DNA of 64,000 bases from Roseateles_B sp041912595 (GTDB lineage: Bacteria > Pseudomonadota > Gammaproteobacteria > Burkholderiales > Burkholderiaceae_C). The stretch covers positions 1 to 64,000 of the forward strand of contig JAYRMR010000013.1 of NCBI GenBank assembly GCA_041912595.1, given 5' to 3'. The notes beneath the pieces are model-generated. The model was not told the DNA's origin and did no database searches. It worked only from the letters and a program-made list of their open reading frames with translations. The position numbers and the translations under genes were made by a program. Below, piece after piece: positions 46,997 to 55,662 of the stretch; the first letter of the stretch is position 1; the number at the start of each line of letters is the position of its first letter.

Positions 46997-47485
46997 TCAG
47001 TCCGGCCGCACCGCTTCCCAGACGCCGACCCACTCCTGCCGGGCGTCCGCGTGGTGCCCGACGAGGCGGAAGCCGGCCTTGGTGAGCACGCGCTGGGACG
47101 GCAGGTTCTCGGGCAGCACCTCGGCCCGCACGACCTGCACGCCGGCGGCCCAGGCCTCCTCGAGCATCAGGCGCACGGCGGCGGTGGCCAGGCCCTGGCC
47201 CTGCTGGCCGGGCGCGACCTGGTAGCCGATCTCCACGCGGCCCTCGCACGGCGCCCCCTTGAAGCTGATGTTGCCCAGGTAGCGGCCGTCGCTCGGCCGG
47301 CACATCATGCGGCTCGTGGCCCAGCAGGCATCGCAGCCCTGAGCCAGCAGGGCCAGGGCGCGCACATGCACGCGCTCGGGCGGCAGGGCGCCGGGCTCGA
47401 CGCGGTCCAGCCAGCCCTCGGGCCAGTCACCGGCCTCCAGCACGCGCAGCTGTTCCTGCGTCAGTCGTTCCAGTACGAGATCCAT
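46997..47485 (-). CDS. GNAT family N-acetyltransferase
   Basis: The start at 47485 gives MDLVLERLTQEQLRVLEAGD and 162 residues. The acetyl-CoA site is visible as IGYQVAPGQQGQGLATAAVR (Q/RxxGxG/A), with QRVLTKAGFRLVG near the end, as in RimJ/RimL-type acetyltransferases. It transfers acetyl from acetyl-CoA to an amine; the acceptor is unknown. It converges on the hypothetical exported gene (16-bp gap). Confidence 0.87.
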   Translation of the reverse strand: MDLVLERLTQEQLRVLEAGDWPEGWLDRVEPGALPPERVHVRALALLAQGCDACWATSRMMCRPSDGRYLGNISFKGAPCEGRVEIGYQVAPGQQGQGLATAAVRLMLEEAWAAGVQVVRAEVLPENLPSQRVLTKAGFRLVGHHADARQEWVGVWEAVRPD

Positions 47486-47878
47486 GCCCGCATTGTGCGG
47501 CCCACGGCGCGACGGCCCGGAAGGCATGCGGGGGACGCGCATCCCGGCGGTCAGGCCGGCGGCCGGTTGCGGCGTGATCAGCCGCATGATCGGCCGCATG
47601 AATCGCCGCACGGACCGCCGCACGGACCGCCGTCCGAAATGGCCGCCCGAAATGGCCCAGGCCCCAGCACGCTTGTGGCGGCTGGGGCCTGGACTGCAGG
47701 GGGAAGGGCCTTCGTGGGCCGGGCCTGCTCCGCGGGGTCTTGGCCGGGCGGTGAGGAGGCTGCTGTTTGCAGTGAATCCAGTGTAGGCAGCCGCGTCGGG
47801 CAGAAAATTGCGAAGATGGCTCAATTTCAAGTCAGTTTGGCAGTAAATTCCAATCAATCAACTGATTGCGCAATCGAC
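47486..47878. other. 393-bp gap without a gene; short tandem repeats and an AT-rich promoter region
   Basis: The left part holds a small tandem repeat, CGCCGCACGGAC twice (47604-47627) plus a partial copy, followed by two GAAATGGCC units. The right part (about 47790-47875) is AT-rich, with the dyad CAATCA-N6-TGATTG and the palindrome ATTGCGCAAT just before the Lrp start, probably its promoter and operator. A reading frame of 100 codons on the plus strand looks non-coding (repetitive Arg/Pro). Confidence 0.5.
47865..47874. promoter_or_regulatory. Perfect 10-bp palindrome before the second Lrp gene
   Basis: ATTGCGCAAT ends five bases before the ATG at 47879 and overlaps the position of the ribosome site. 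A second dyad (CAATCA-N6-TGATTG) is just upstream and shares bases with it. Binding here by the regulator would block its own expression, which is common for Lrp/AsnC genes. Confidence 0.4.
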
Positions 47879-48355
47879 ATGGAACTCGACCGCATTGACC
47901 GCCAGATTCTGGAGATCCTGCAGCAGGAAGGGCGCATCGCCAACCAGGACCTCGCGGACCGCGTCGGCCTCTCGCCCTCCCCCTGCCTGCGCCGCGTGCG
48001 GGCCCTGGAGGACAGCGGCCTGATCGCGGGCTACCGGGCCCTGCTCGACGCCCGCAAGCTCGGCCTGAGCCTGATGGCACTGGTGCACATCTCCATGGAC
48101 CAGCACACGCCGGAGCGCTTCGAGAACTTCGAGGCGTCCATCCGCGTGCTGCCCGAGGTGCTGGAATGCCTGCTGATCACCGGGCAGGCGGCGGACTACC
48201 AGCTCAAGGTCTGGGTCCGCGACATGGATCATTTCCAGAGCCTGCTGCTGGGCAAGCTGACCCGCATCGCGGGCGTCACGGGCGTGCACTCGAGCTTCGT
48301 GCTGCAGCACGTGATCACCCGCACGGCCCTGCCGCTCGATGCGGCGCAGGGCTGA
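47879..48355 (+). CDS. Lrp/AsnC family transcriptional regulator
   Basis: The start at 47879 (MELDRIDRQILEILQQEGRI) matches the usual Lrp start; an upstream in-frame ATG at 47816 would add 21 unlikely residues. This 158-residue protein has a winged HTH at 4-60 (NQDLADRVGLSPSPCLRRVR) and a RAM domain at 65-150 (CLLITGQAADYQLKVWVRDM). It is closer to classical Lrp than the copy at 494. No divergent target gene is adjacent. Confidence 0.92.
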   Translation: MELDRIDRQILEILQQEGRIANQDLADRVGLSPSPCLRRVRALEDSGLIAGYRALLDARKLGLSLMALVHISMDQHTPERFENFEASIRVLPEVLECLLITGQAADYQLKVWVRDMDHFQSLLLGKLTRIAGVTGVHSSFVLQHVITRTALPLDAAQG

Positions 48356-48453
48356 GGCGCGCCCGGTTCCCCCTTGACTGGGAGGGCTCCCCGGCGTCCG
48401 CGGGGCGCGGCGGCCTCTAGACTGCCGTCCGACACCCGTTCGTTCACCCAAGG

Positions 48454-49308
48454 ATGCCCATGCCGCCTTCTGCGACCGCCCTGCTGCCCGCCCGTCCCCT
48501 CCTGCGCCGCGCCGCCCGCGGCCTCGCCCGGACCCTCGGGGCCCTGGCCCTGTTCGGTGCCGGGATCGGCGGCACGGCCGCGGCCCAGGCACCCGTCCAG
48601 GCCCTGGCGCCCGAGCAGCTGCCGGACTTCCTCGCGGCCCATGAGATCGCCGTGGTGCAGTTCACCTCGCCGGATCCCAAGTGCGGCTACTGCGTCGGTG
48701 CGGACCGGCCCTTCGACCAGGTCGCCGCGCTCTCGGTCGATCCCCGGCGCGCCTATGCCCGGGTGCAGTGGCAGCCCTGGCGGCAGTTCCCGGCCTTCCC
48801 CGCCGGCATCCAGATCACCAAGATCCCCCTGATGCAGGTCTACGTGCGGGGGCAACTCGCCGGCCAGTACGACGGGCGGCCGAGCCATCCGAGCGACCTG
48901 TCGATGCGGGTGTGGGAGTCCGTGATGACGCTGCGCGCGGAGCAAAGCCCGCTGGAGCCGGGCAAGCCGCTCACGCCGGCCCAGCGGCGCCAGACCCAGG
49001 CCTTCGTCCGGGCCAGCCACCTGCATTCCCTGCTGATCGACTGCGCCCATCGCAGTCCGGAGCAGCTGCCGCTGTACCAGTCCGCGATGAAGCGGGGGCT
49101 CAAGCCCGTGCAGGCGGACCTGGAGGGCGCCATGCGCCTGAGCGACACGAACCCGGACCGCTGGCCCGAGCTGCCGGAGATTGCCCAGGCCTTGCTGAAG
49201 CAGCGCCAGGCCTGGATCAGCCGCACGCTGGGTCAGGCCGAGGCGCCGATGAACGAGCAGCGCTGCGTCAAGCTGGCGCAGGCCATCGACCAGTGGCCGA
49301 TGCCTTGA
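48454..49308 (+). CDS. Thioredoxin-fold exported protein with CGYC motif
   Basis: This 284-residue protein has a signal or membrane segment (TLGALALFGAGIGGTAAAQA) and a thioredoxin-like domain (about 50-160). The active-site motif is CGYC (PDPKCGYCVGADRPF), and a cis-proline follows in ITKIPLMQVYV. The C-terminal 120 residues (from about 165) are helical and of unknown type, with two more Cys (LLIDCAHR, NEQRCVKL). It probably works in periplasmic thiol-disulphide exchange. No Dsb partners lie nearby. Confidence 0.75.
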   Translation: MPMPPSATALLPARPLLRRAARGLARTLGALALFGAGIGGTAAAQAPVQALAPEQLPDFLAAHEIAVVQFTSPDPKCGYCVGADRPFDQVAALSVDPRRAYARVQWQPWRQFPAFPAGIQITKIPLMQVYVRGQLAGQYDGRPSHPSDLSMRVWESVMTLRAEQSPLEPGKPLTPAQRRQTQAFVRASHLHSLLIDCAHRSPEQLPLYQSAMKRGLKPVQADLEGAMRLSDTNPDRWPELPEIAQALLKQRQAWISRTLGQAEAPMNEQRCVKLAQAIDQWPMP

Positions 49309-49326
49309 CGGCATCAGCGCCCGGGG

Positions 49327-50664
49327 TCAGGTCTTGAGCTCGCCCCCGGCGGACGGGGCCGGCTCCACCACCACGCGGGCGTAGCGCTGGAAGCTCCAGT
49401 AGGCCCAGGCCCAGTCCATCAGCACGACCAGGCGGTTGCGGAAGCCGATCAGGAAGTAGATGTGGACGAAGAGCCAGAACAGCCAGGCCGCGTAGCCCGA
49501 GAACTGCAGCCAGCCGAGGTCGGCCACCGCCGCCTTGCGGCCGATGGTGGCCAGCGCGCCGTAGTCGCGGTAGCGGAAGGGGCGCAGCTGGGCCTCGCGG
49601 CCGCGCAGGCGGGCGAGGATGCTGGCGGCGGCATGGGCGCCCATCTGCTTGGCGGCGGGGCTCACGCCGGGCACGGGCCGGGTGCGGCCATCGGTCTCTT
49701 GGCTCTGCGCGGCGGCCAGATCGCCGATGACGAAGACCTCCGGATGCCCGGGAATGCCCAGCAGGCCGTCGACCGTCACCCGGCCGGCCCGGTCCAGCGG
49801 CACGTCCAGCAGGCGTCCGAGCGGCGAGGCCGCCACGCCCGCGGCCCAGACCACCGTGTGCGCCGGGATGCGCCAAGGCGCGCCGCCGCCGTCCGGCTGC
49901 ACGTCCACGCCCTCGGCGTCGATGCCCACCACGCGGCAGCGCGTCCGCACCTCGACGCCCAGCCCCTGCAGCTGCTGCTCCGCCCGGGCCGACAGCGCCG
50001 GGGGCAGCGCCTGCAGCACGCGCTCCGAGCCCTCCAGCAGCAGCACGCGCGCGCCCGCCGGATCGATGCGGCGGAACTCGTCCCGCAGCGTGTGGTGGGC
50101 GATCTCCGCCAGCGTGCCGGCCATCTCCACGCCCGTCGGGCCACCGCCGATGACGACGAAGCTCAGCAGGGCCGCCTGCCGCGCCGGATCGGGCGCCAGC
50201 TCGGCCTGCTCGAAGGCCTTGAGCACGCGGGCGCGCAGCCGGAAGGCATCCTCCAGCGTCTTCAGCCCCGGCGCGTGGGCCGCCCACTCGTCGCGCCCGA
50301 AGTAGCTGTGCGTGGCACCGGCGGCGAGGATCAGGAAGTCGTAGCCCAGCACCTGCCCGTCGGCCAGCGTCACGCAGCGCCGGGTCTTGTCGATGCCGCT
50401 GACTTCCGCCATCAGCACCGTGACGTTGCGCTGGCGGCGCAGCATGTGACGGATGGGCGCCGCGATCGACGGCGCCGACAGCCCCGCCGTCGCGACCTGG
50501 TACAGCAGCGGCTGGAACAGGTGGTGGTTGCTGCGGTCCACCAGGGTGATGTCGACCGGCGCCCCGGCCAGCGCGCGCGTCGCCGCGAGGCCCCCGAAGC
50601 CACAACCGACGATGAGCACCCGAGGGCGGGTGGACGAAGTGGAGCCTGCGAGATGGGTGTCCAT
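49327..50664 (-). CDS. ndh: Type II NADH dehydrogenase (NDH-2)
   Basis: This 445-residue flavoprotein starts at 50664 (MDTHLAGSTSSTRPRVLIVG). FAD site: VLIVGCGFGGLAATRAL. NADH site: LSFVVIGGGPTGVEMAGTLA. A second FAD motif is FVIGDLAAAQS. The C-terminal membrane-binding region is hydrophobic and aromatic (AAWLFWLFVHIYFLIGFRNR). It passes electrons from NADH to quinone at the inner membrane without pumping protons. A quinone-binding AxxxxAxQ motif is in SPAAKQMGAHAAAS. Confidence 0.9.
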   Translation of the reverse strand: MDTHLAGSTSSTRPRVLIVGCGFGGLAATRALAGAPVDITLVDRSNHHLFQPLLYQVATAGLSAPSIAAPIRHMLRRQRNVTVLMAEVSGIDKTRRCVTLADGQVLGYDFLILAAGATHSYFGRDEWAAHAPGLKTLEDAFRLRARVLKAFEQAELAPDPARQAALLSFVVIGGGPTGVEMAGTLAEIAHHTLRDEFRRIDPAGARVLLLEGSERVLQALPPALSARAEQQLQGLGVEVRTRCRVVGIDAEGVDVQPDGGGAPWRIPAHTVVWAAGVAASPLGRLLDVPLDRAGRVTVDGLLGIPGHPEVFVIGDLAAAQSQETDGRTRPVPGVSPAAKQMGAHAAASILARLRGREAQLRPFRYRDYGALATIGRKAAVADLGWLQFSGYAAWLFWLFVHIYFLIGFRNRLVVLMDWAWAYWSFQRYARVVVEPAPSAGGELKT

Positions 50665-50768
50665 GCGGCACATTGTGCGCCGCAGCAATCGCCCGTGCCC
50701 GCGCCCGGACATGCCGGGTCGGCATGGGCGCGCAGCCGGCGTGCATGGGCGGGCCGGCCCGCCGCTCG

Positions 50769-51602
50769 CTAGGGCGCGGACGCCGGGGGCGGGTTCGCTG
50801 GAGAATGTGCCGGCGGATGCGCCTGTGCCCAGCCCATCCAGGCCCTCGCCAGGGCCAGCACCGCCGTGGGGCGGCCGTCCAGGCCCTGCAGGGGCAGGGC
50901 GACGTCCGCGCCGTCGCCGTCCCAGCGGATGGCCAGCGCCGTCCACCGCGCCCCCGCGCCCCGCCGCTTCAGCACGGCCGCGCGTCGCGCGGGGTGCAGC
51001 GCCACCAGCAGGCGCGCGCCTTCGAGCTGCACCTCCTGGATGTCGGTCCAGGCGATCGGCGGGCGGCCGCCGCGCACGTCCTGCAGCCCGTCGGGGCCGA
51101 GCACGAGGCGCGGGTCACGGTGCGGGCGCCAGAGCAGCCAGCGCAGCAGGGCGAGCAGCACGAACAGCATCGGCAGACCGGTGAGCATCCAGCGCACGCG
51201 GCCCAGCACCGGCTCCAGGGTGACGTGCATCAGCGCCACGGACGCGCCACAGGCCAGCAGCGCCGCCAGGCCCGCCAGGCGCCGGCCCATCCCGCGCGGC
51301 CGCTCGTGCAGTTGCAGGCGGGGCGGCTGCTCGCGCGGCAGCGGGGCGGTGTCCTGCCACTGCCGGGCGTCGGGGGCCAGCGTGATGCGCCACAGGGACC
51401 AGGCCCCCCACAGGCAGAAGCCGCCGCCCAGCATCCAGCCCACGAAGCGCAAGGCAAAGCCCAGCGGCTGCGCCTGCCAGGTGACGACGTGGTCGAAGTG
51501 CCCCTGGTGCAGCCCGCGCAGACCGATGAAGCCCAGGCACAGCCCGAAGACCGCGATCGTGAGCAAGCCCACGGCGTCACGCGCCGGCGCGGCACTGCTC
51601 AT
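50769..51602 (-). CDS. Hypothetical membrane protein
   Basis: This 277-residue protein has about four membrane helices: residues 10-30, 45-70, 108-125 and 138-158. A cytosolic C-terminal domain resembles bacterial PH-type domains (LVLGPDGLQDVRGGRPPIAW, TDIQEVQLEG). It ends in a Pro/Ala-rich tail. No family assigned. The start overlaps the stop of the GNAT gene upstream by ATGA, so they are co-transcribed. Confidence 0.72.
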   Translation of the reverse strand: MSSAAPARDAVGLLTIAVFGLCLGFIGLRGLHQGHFDHVVTWQAQPLGFALRFVGWMLGGGFCLWGAWSLWRITLAPDARQWQDTAPLPREQPPRLQLHERPRGMGRRLAGLAALLACGASVALMHVTLEPVLGRVRWMLTGLPMLFVLLALLRWLLWRPHRDPRLVLGPDGLQDVRGGRPPIAWTDIQEVQLEGARLLVALHPARRAAVLKRRGAGARWTALAIRWDGDGADVALPLQGLDGRPTAVLALARAWMGWAQAHPPAHSPANPPPASAP

Positions 51603-52300
51603 GGCGCCCGCCCGATCACCGCCACCTGCACGTCCGCCCGCCAGCGGAAGCCCAGGCTCTCGTACAGGGCGATCGCGGCGGTATTGCTCCGCCAGGCATG
51701 CAGAAACGGGCGCTCGCCGCGCGCCTCGATCTGCCGGGCCACCGCCGCGGACAGCTGCCGCGCCAGCCCCCGGCCGCGGAAGTCGGGGTGGGTGCAGACG
51801 CCGCTGACTTCCGTGTGCCCGTCGAGGCGCATGCGCTCGCCCGCCATCGCGGCCAGCCGGCCGTCGATGCGCACCCCGAGGAAGCGGCCCATGCGATGCG
51901 TCTGGGCGAGGAAGGGGCCGGGCTGGGTGAGCTCGGCGAGCGCAAGCATCTCGGCGGCATCGGCCTCCCCGAGCGCCTGCAGACCGGGCGGTGCGGGCTC
52001 GTCCTGCAGCGAGCGGGTGGCCAGCATCTGGACGCCCGCGGCCTCCTTGAGCGCCACGGCGCCCGGCGGCAGGCAGATCGCCGGCACCTGCAGCAGGTAC
52101 AGGGTGCCCGTCGGCGGCTGCAGCGCGGCCAACGCCTGCAGGGCCGGCGGGCTGTCGTCGGCGGCGGCCGCGAAGAGGTGGATCGCCGGCTGGTAGCGGC
52201 GCGCCAGGGCACCGCCGAGGGCCAGGTCTTGCTGGGGTCCCATCAGGCTGTGCCAGACGGGCCGATCCAGCGGATGCTCGGCAGACGGAGACGAGGACAT
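51599..52300 (-). CDS. GNAT family N-acetyltransferase (FR47-like)
   Basis: This 233-residue protein has an N-terminal region of about 110 residues and a C-terminal GNAT domain. The acetyl-CoA loop is CTHPDFRGRGLARQLSAAVA, followed by FLHAWRSNTAAIALYESLGF, typical of the FR47 subgroup. It is an acetyl-CoA-dependent amine acetylation enzyme in the cytosol. It overlaps the downstream membrane-protein gene. Confidence 0.87.
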   Translation of the reverse strand: MSSSPSAEHPLDRPVWHSLMGPQQDLALGGALARRYQPAIHLFAAAADDSPPALQALAALQPPTGTLYLLQVPAICLPPGAVALKEAAGVQMLATRSLQDEPAPPGLQALGEADAAEMLALAELTQPGPFLAQTHRMGRFLGVRIDGRLAAMAGERMRLDGHTEVSGVCTHPDFRGRGLARQLSAAVARQIEARGERPFLHAWRSNTAAIALYESLGFRWRADVQVAVIGRAP

Positions 52301-52390
52301 GCGGCGAGGCTCCAGAGGTGGCGGTCTGCGCCGCAGCCTAGCAGAGCGCGACGCAACCGGCCCTGGAGCCAGCCCGGGGCGGGGCGCGTT

Positions 52391-55300
52391 TCAGCTGCCG
52401 AGCCGGTCCCGGCTGCGCCGCACGGCCAGGCCGGCAGGCGGCTGGCCCAGCCACCAGTCCTTGGGCAGGCGCATCGGCGTCAGGCCATCGGCCCGCTCGA
52501 CGCCGACGTGGCCGTCGCGCCCCTGCGCCTTGGCGGCGTAGAGCGCCACATCGGTGAGGGCCAGCGTGGCGGCCCAGTCCCAGGCCCGCGGCTGCCGCGG
52601 ATCCAGCGGGAAGGCGCACCAGCCCAGCGACACGGTCACGGGGATCTGCCGGCCGTCGCCGATGTCGAAGGGGCGCTCGCGCATGACGGCGCAGGCGCGC
52701 TCGGCGAGCTCGGCGGCCTTGGCCCGGCTGCTGTCGCGCACGACGACGAGCACCTCCTCGCCGCCCCAGCGCACGAGCGAGTCCGTGCCCCGGAAGACGC
52801 GGCGCAGGCGCTCGGCCAGCTGCACGAGCACCGCATCGCCGGCCCCGTGGCCGTAGATGTCGTTCACGCGCTTGAAGTAGTCGAGGTCCAGCAGCATCAG
52901 CAGTAAGTCGCTGTCCGGGCCCGGCTCGACGCCCTCGGTCTCGAAGCGGCGCAGGCACAGGTTGAGGTCGTCCTGCAGGCGCAGGGCCAGGTAGCGGCGG
53001 TTGCGCAGGCCGGTCAGCGTGTCGGTGAGGCTGGCCTCGCGCAGCTCCGAGGTGCGGGCATCCACCAGGGCGCGCAGCTCGACCTCGCGGTGGCGCAGCC
53101 GGCGCGTGCGCCACTGCACAAAGCCCCAGAAGGACAGCAGCACCAGCACACCGGCGCCGGCCCGCGCCCACCACGTCTGCCACCAGGCCGGCAGCAGCTC
53201 GAGGGGCAGGTCCAGCGTGCCGACGAGCCCTGGGCCCTGCACCGGCGTCGCGCGCACCTGCAGCACGTAGCGGCCCGGCTTGAGCGGCCCGAAGCTGGGG
53301 CTGCGGGCGCTGGCGTCCACGCGGGTCCAGTCGGCATCCTGACCCTGCAGGCGGTACTGGTAGCGCAGGCGCTGCGGGTCGGCGTAGTCCAGCCCCGCGA
53401 ACTCGACGGTCAGCGTCCGCAGGTCCGGCTTCAGCACCAGGCCGTCCTGCAGGCGCTCGGGGTGGTAGGGCTGGCCGTTGACCCGCAGACCGCTGATGAC
53501 CATGGGCAGCGAGCCCTGGGCCGGCGCATAGGCCTCCGGCTGGATGCGCAGCAGGCCGCGGCTGCCGCCGAAGAGCAGCCCGCCGCCCGGCAGCTCGCAG
53601 GAGGCGAAGAACCAGAAGCTGCCGAAGAAGGCGCCCTCCGCAGGGCCGAAGGCGTCGATACGGTCGGCGCGCGGGTCATAGACGTAGAGCTGACTCCAGA
53701 TGCGGCCCTGCGCGTCCTCGTGCAGATTGCCGCCGAACACGCCGTCGAGCTCGTGCCGCTCGCTGATGCGCTCGAAGCGCGAGCGGCCCTGGGCATCCAG
53801 GCCGACGCGGCGGTGCAGGCCGCTCACGGGGGTGTCCACCCACAGCGTGCCATCGCGCGCCCACAGCAGGCCCATCACGATGGGGCTGCCCAGCGATGCC
53901 TCGGGCGCCTGCGCCAGCCGCTGCAGGCCCTGCGGCCCTTCGGCAAACAGGCCCTGCTGCCCGCCGACCCACAGCGCCCGGCGGCCCGGCTCCTCGCGCA
54001 GTGCATAGATGCCGCCCTGCAGCGCCTCGCCTCCGGCCAGGGTCACGCGCTCCAGCCCGGCGGCCTGCGGCGACGCGAGGCGGTACAGCCCTTCCTGCAT
54101 GCCCAGCCACACCTCGCCCGTCGAGCGGATCAGCAGCTGCTGCGCCCGCCCGCCGTCCAGCGGCCAGTCCCGCAGCAGGCGGCCCTCCGCGGTGCGATGC
54201 TCCAGCCGGCCGGCCGAGGCCAGCCAGACGCTGCCGTCCGGCGCCTGGTTCAGGGACTCCACCACGCCGCTGCGCTCCCGGGGCCAGACGCCCCGCGTCG
54301 CCAGCGACTGCCCGGGGCGGCCATCGAGCCGCGCGACCGGGCCGAGCTGCGTGGGCGCCAGGATCTCGCCGTTCTGCAGGCGCAGCAGGGCGCGCACGTC
54401 CGCCTCGCGCAGCGGGCTGTCCGGGGTCGTGTCCGGGCCGCGCACCGCCAGGGCGGGATGCCCCTGGTGGCGCTGCAGGCCCAGGCCGTAGCCGCTCACC
54501 CACATCACGCCCCACTGGTCGCGCAAGAGGCCGCTGATGTCATTGCCGGCCAGACCGCGCAGATGCCGCGGGTCGTGGCGCAGCCAGGTCTCGATGCTGC
54601 CGCGGTTCGGATCCACCCACAGCAGCCCCGCCTTGCCGCCGACCCAGATGCGGCCGTCCTCGGCCTGCGCCAGCGCCTGGATCGGCGCCTTCAGGTCCTG
54701 CACCCAGCGCAGCTGGCCCTGCTCGACCACGCCCAGGCGCCCGTCCTGCGTGCCGAACCACAGGCGGCCGTCGCGGTCCTCGGCGAGCGCGAGCACCGTG
54801 CCCTCGTCCCGCCCGCCCGGCAGCGGCACCGTCACCCAGGCGTCGCCCTGGCGGCGCGCCAGACCCCGCCAGTGCCCGGCCCAGACCGTGCCGTCCCGTG
54901 TGATGGCGAGTGCCGTCACGCGCGGCTCCGGCTCGCCCTTGAATCGCAGGTCCTGGCGCTCGAAGCGCTGCTGCTGCGGAAGATAGTGCTGCAGGCCCTG
55001 GCCCACCGTGCCCATCCAGACGCTGCCATCCGGGGCCTCGGCCAGCGCCCGGATCGGCGCATGGGCGCGCCCCTGCCCCTGGGCGCTGCCCAGCGGATGC
55101 AGGCGGTCCTGCTGCGGGTCATAGACCATCAGCCCCTGGAACTCGGTGCCGATCCACATGCGCCCGTCACGGGACGCGGCCAGCGCGCGCACCCAGCCCA
55201 GGTTGCGCTCGGCCGTGGTGTGGCCGTCCTGCTCGATGGGGCGCAGCCGGTAGCCGTCGTAGCGGGCCAGCCCCTTGACCGTCGCCACCCAGATGAAGCC

Positions 55301-55468
55301 GGCGCGGTCCTGTGCCAGCGTGGGCACGGAGTTCTGAGGCACCTCGATGCTGCGGAACTGCGCGTCAAGCACCTCCCCCGCGAAAGCGGGCGAGGCCAGC
55401 AGACCGGTCCCCTGAAGGCCCATCCACAGGAACAGCAGCGCGGACAGGCGCAGAACAGCTCGGTGCAT
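52391..55468 (-). CDS. Beta-propeller sensor diguanylate cyclase (Reg_prop/Y_Y_Y/GGDEF)
   Basis: The start at 55468 (MHRAVLRLSALLFLWMGLQG) gives a signal peptide and 1025 residues. The periplasmic part (about 30-730) holds two-component-regulator propeller repeats (SVPTLAQDRAGFIWVATVKG, VRALAASRDGRMWIGTEFQG, and others). A Y_Y_Y domain follows (LTVEFAGLDYADPQRLRYQY), then a membrane helix near 755-775 and a C-terminal GGDEF domain. The active-site motif reads GGEEV rather than GGEEF (about 902-906), with an RxxD inhibitory site (RGTD) in place. It should sense an external ligand and make c-di-GMP, if the Val is tolerated. Confidence 0.88.
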   Translation of the reverse strand: MHRAVLRLSALLFLWMGLQGTGLLASPAFAGEVLDAQFRSIEVPQNSVPTLAQDRAGFIWVATVKGLARYDGYRLRPIEQDGHTTAERNLGWVRALAASRDGRMWIGTEFQGLMVYDPQQDRLHPLGSAQGQGRAHAPIRALAEAPDGSVWMGTVGQGLQHYLPQQQRFERQDLRFKGEPEPRVTALAITRDGTVWAGHWRGLARRQGDAWVTVPLPGGRDEGTVLALAEDRDGRLWFGTQDGRLGVVEQGQLRWVQDLKAPIQALAQAEDGRIWVGGKAGLLWVDPNRGSIETWLRHDPRHLRGLAGNDISGLLRDQWGVMWVSGYGLGLQRHQGHPALAVRGPDTTPDSPLREADVRALLRLQNGEILAPTQLGPVARLDGRPGQSLATRGVWPRERSGVVESLNQAPDGSVWLASAGRLEHRTAEGRLLRDWPLDGGRAQQLLIRSTGEVWLGMQEGLYRLASPQAAGLERVTLAGGEALQGGIYALREEPGRRALWVGGQQGLFAEGPQGLQRLAQAPEASLGSPIVMGLLWARDGTLWVDTPVSGLHRRVGLDAQGRSRFERISERHELDGVFGGNLHEDAQGRIWSQLYVYDPRADRIDAFGPAEGAFFGSFWFFASCELPGGGLLFGGSRGLLRIQPEAYAPAQGSLPMVISGLRVNGQPYHPERLQDGLVLKPDLRTLTVEFAGLDYADPQRLRYQYRLQGQDADWTRVDASARSPSFGPLKPGRYVLQVRATPVQGPGLVGTLDLPLELLPAWWQTWWARAGAGVLVLLSFWGFVQWRTRRLRHREVELRALVDARTSELREASLTDTLTGLRNRRYLALRLQDDLNLCLRRFETEGVEPGPDSDLLLMLLDLDYFKRVNDIYGHGAGDAVLVQLAERLRRVFRGTDSLVRWGGEEVLVVVRDSSRAKAAELAERACAVMRERPFDIGDGRQIPVTVSLGWCAFPLDPRQPRAWDWAATLALTDVALYAAKAQGRDGHVGVERADGLTPMRLPKDWWLGQPPAGLAVRRSRDRLGS

Positions 55469-55662
55469 GGGGGCGGATGATAAGCAAGCGACGTGGCCGG
55501 CGCCGGCGCGCGCCCGATTGCCCTGCGAAGAATTCCGCGGGACGGCGGGGCGGCCCGGCCGGCCGGCGCGGGCAGGGTCGCTCTTCGCACGGGCTTGTCC
55601 GGGATTCGCACAGATCGGCTGCCGGGCGCGGCGCCCGGAGCGGCCGGCGCTCACACCGGGAT

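Noticed and set aside
47484..47786. A 100-codon plus-strand frame in the gap before the second Lrp gene
   Set aside because: Arg/Pro-rich, built on short DNA repeats, no ribosome site and no recognisable family.
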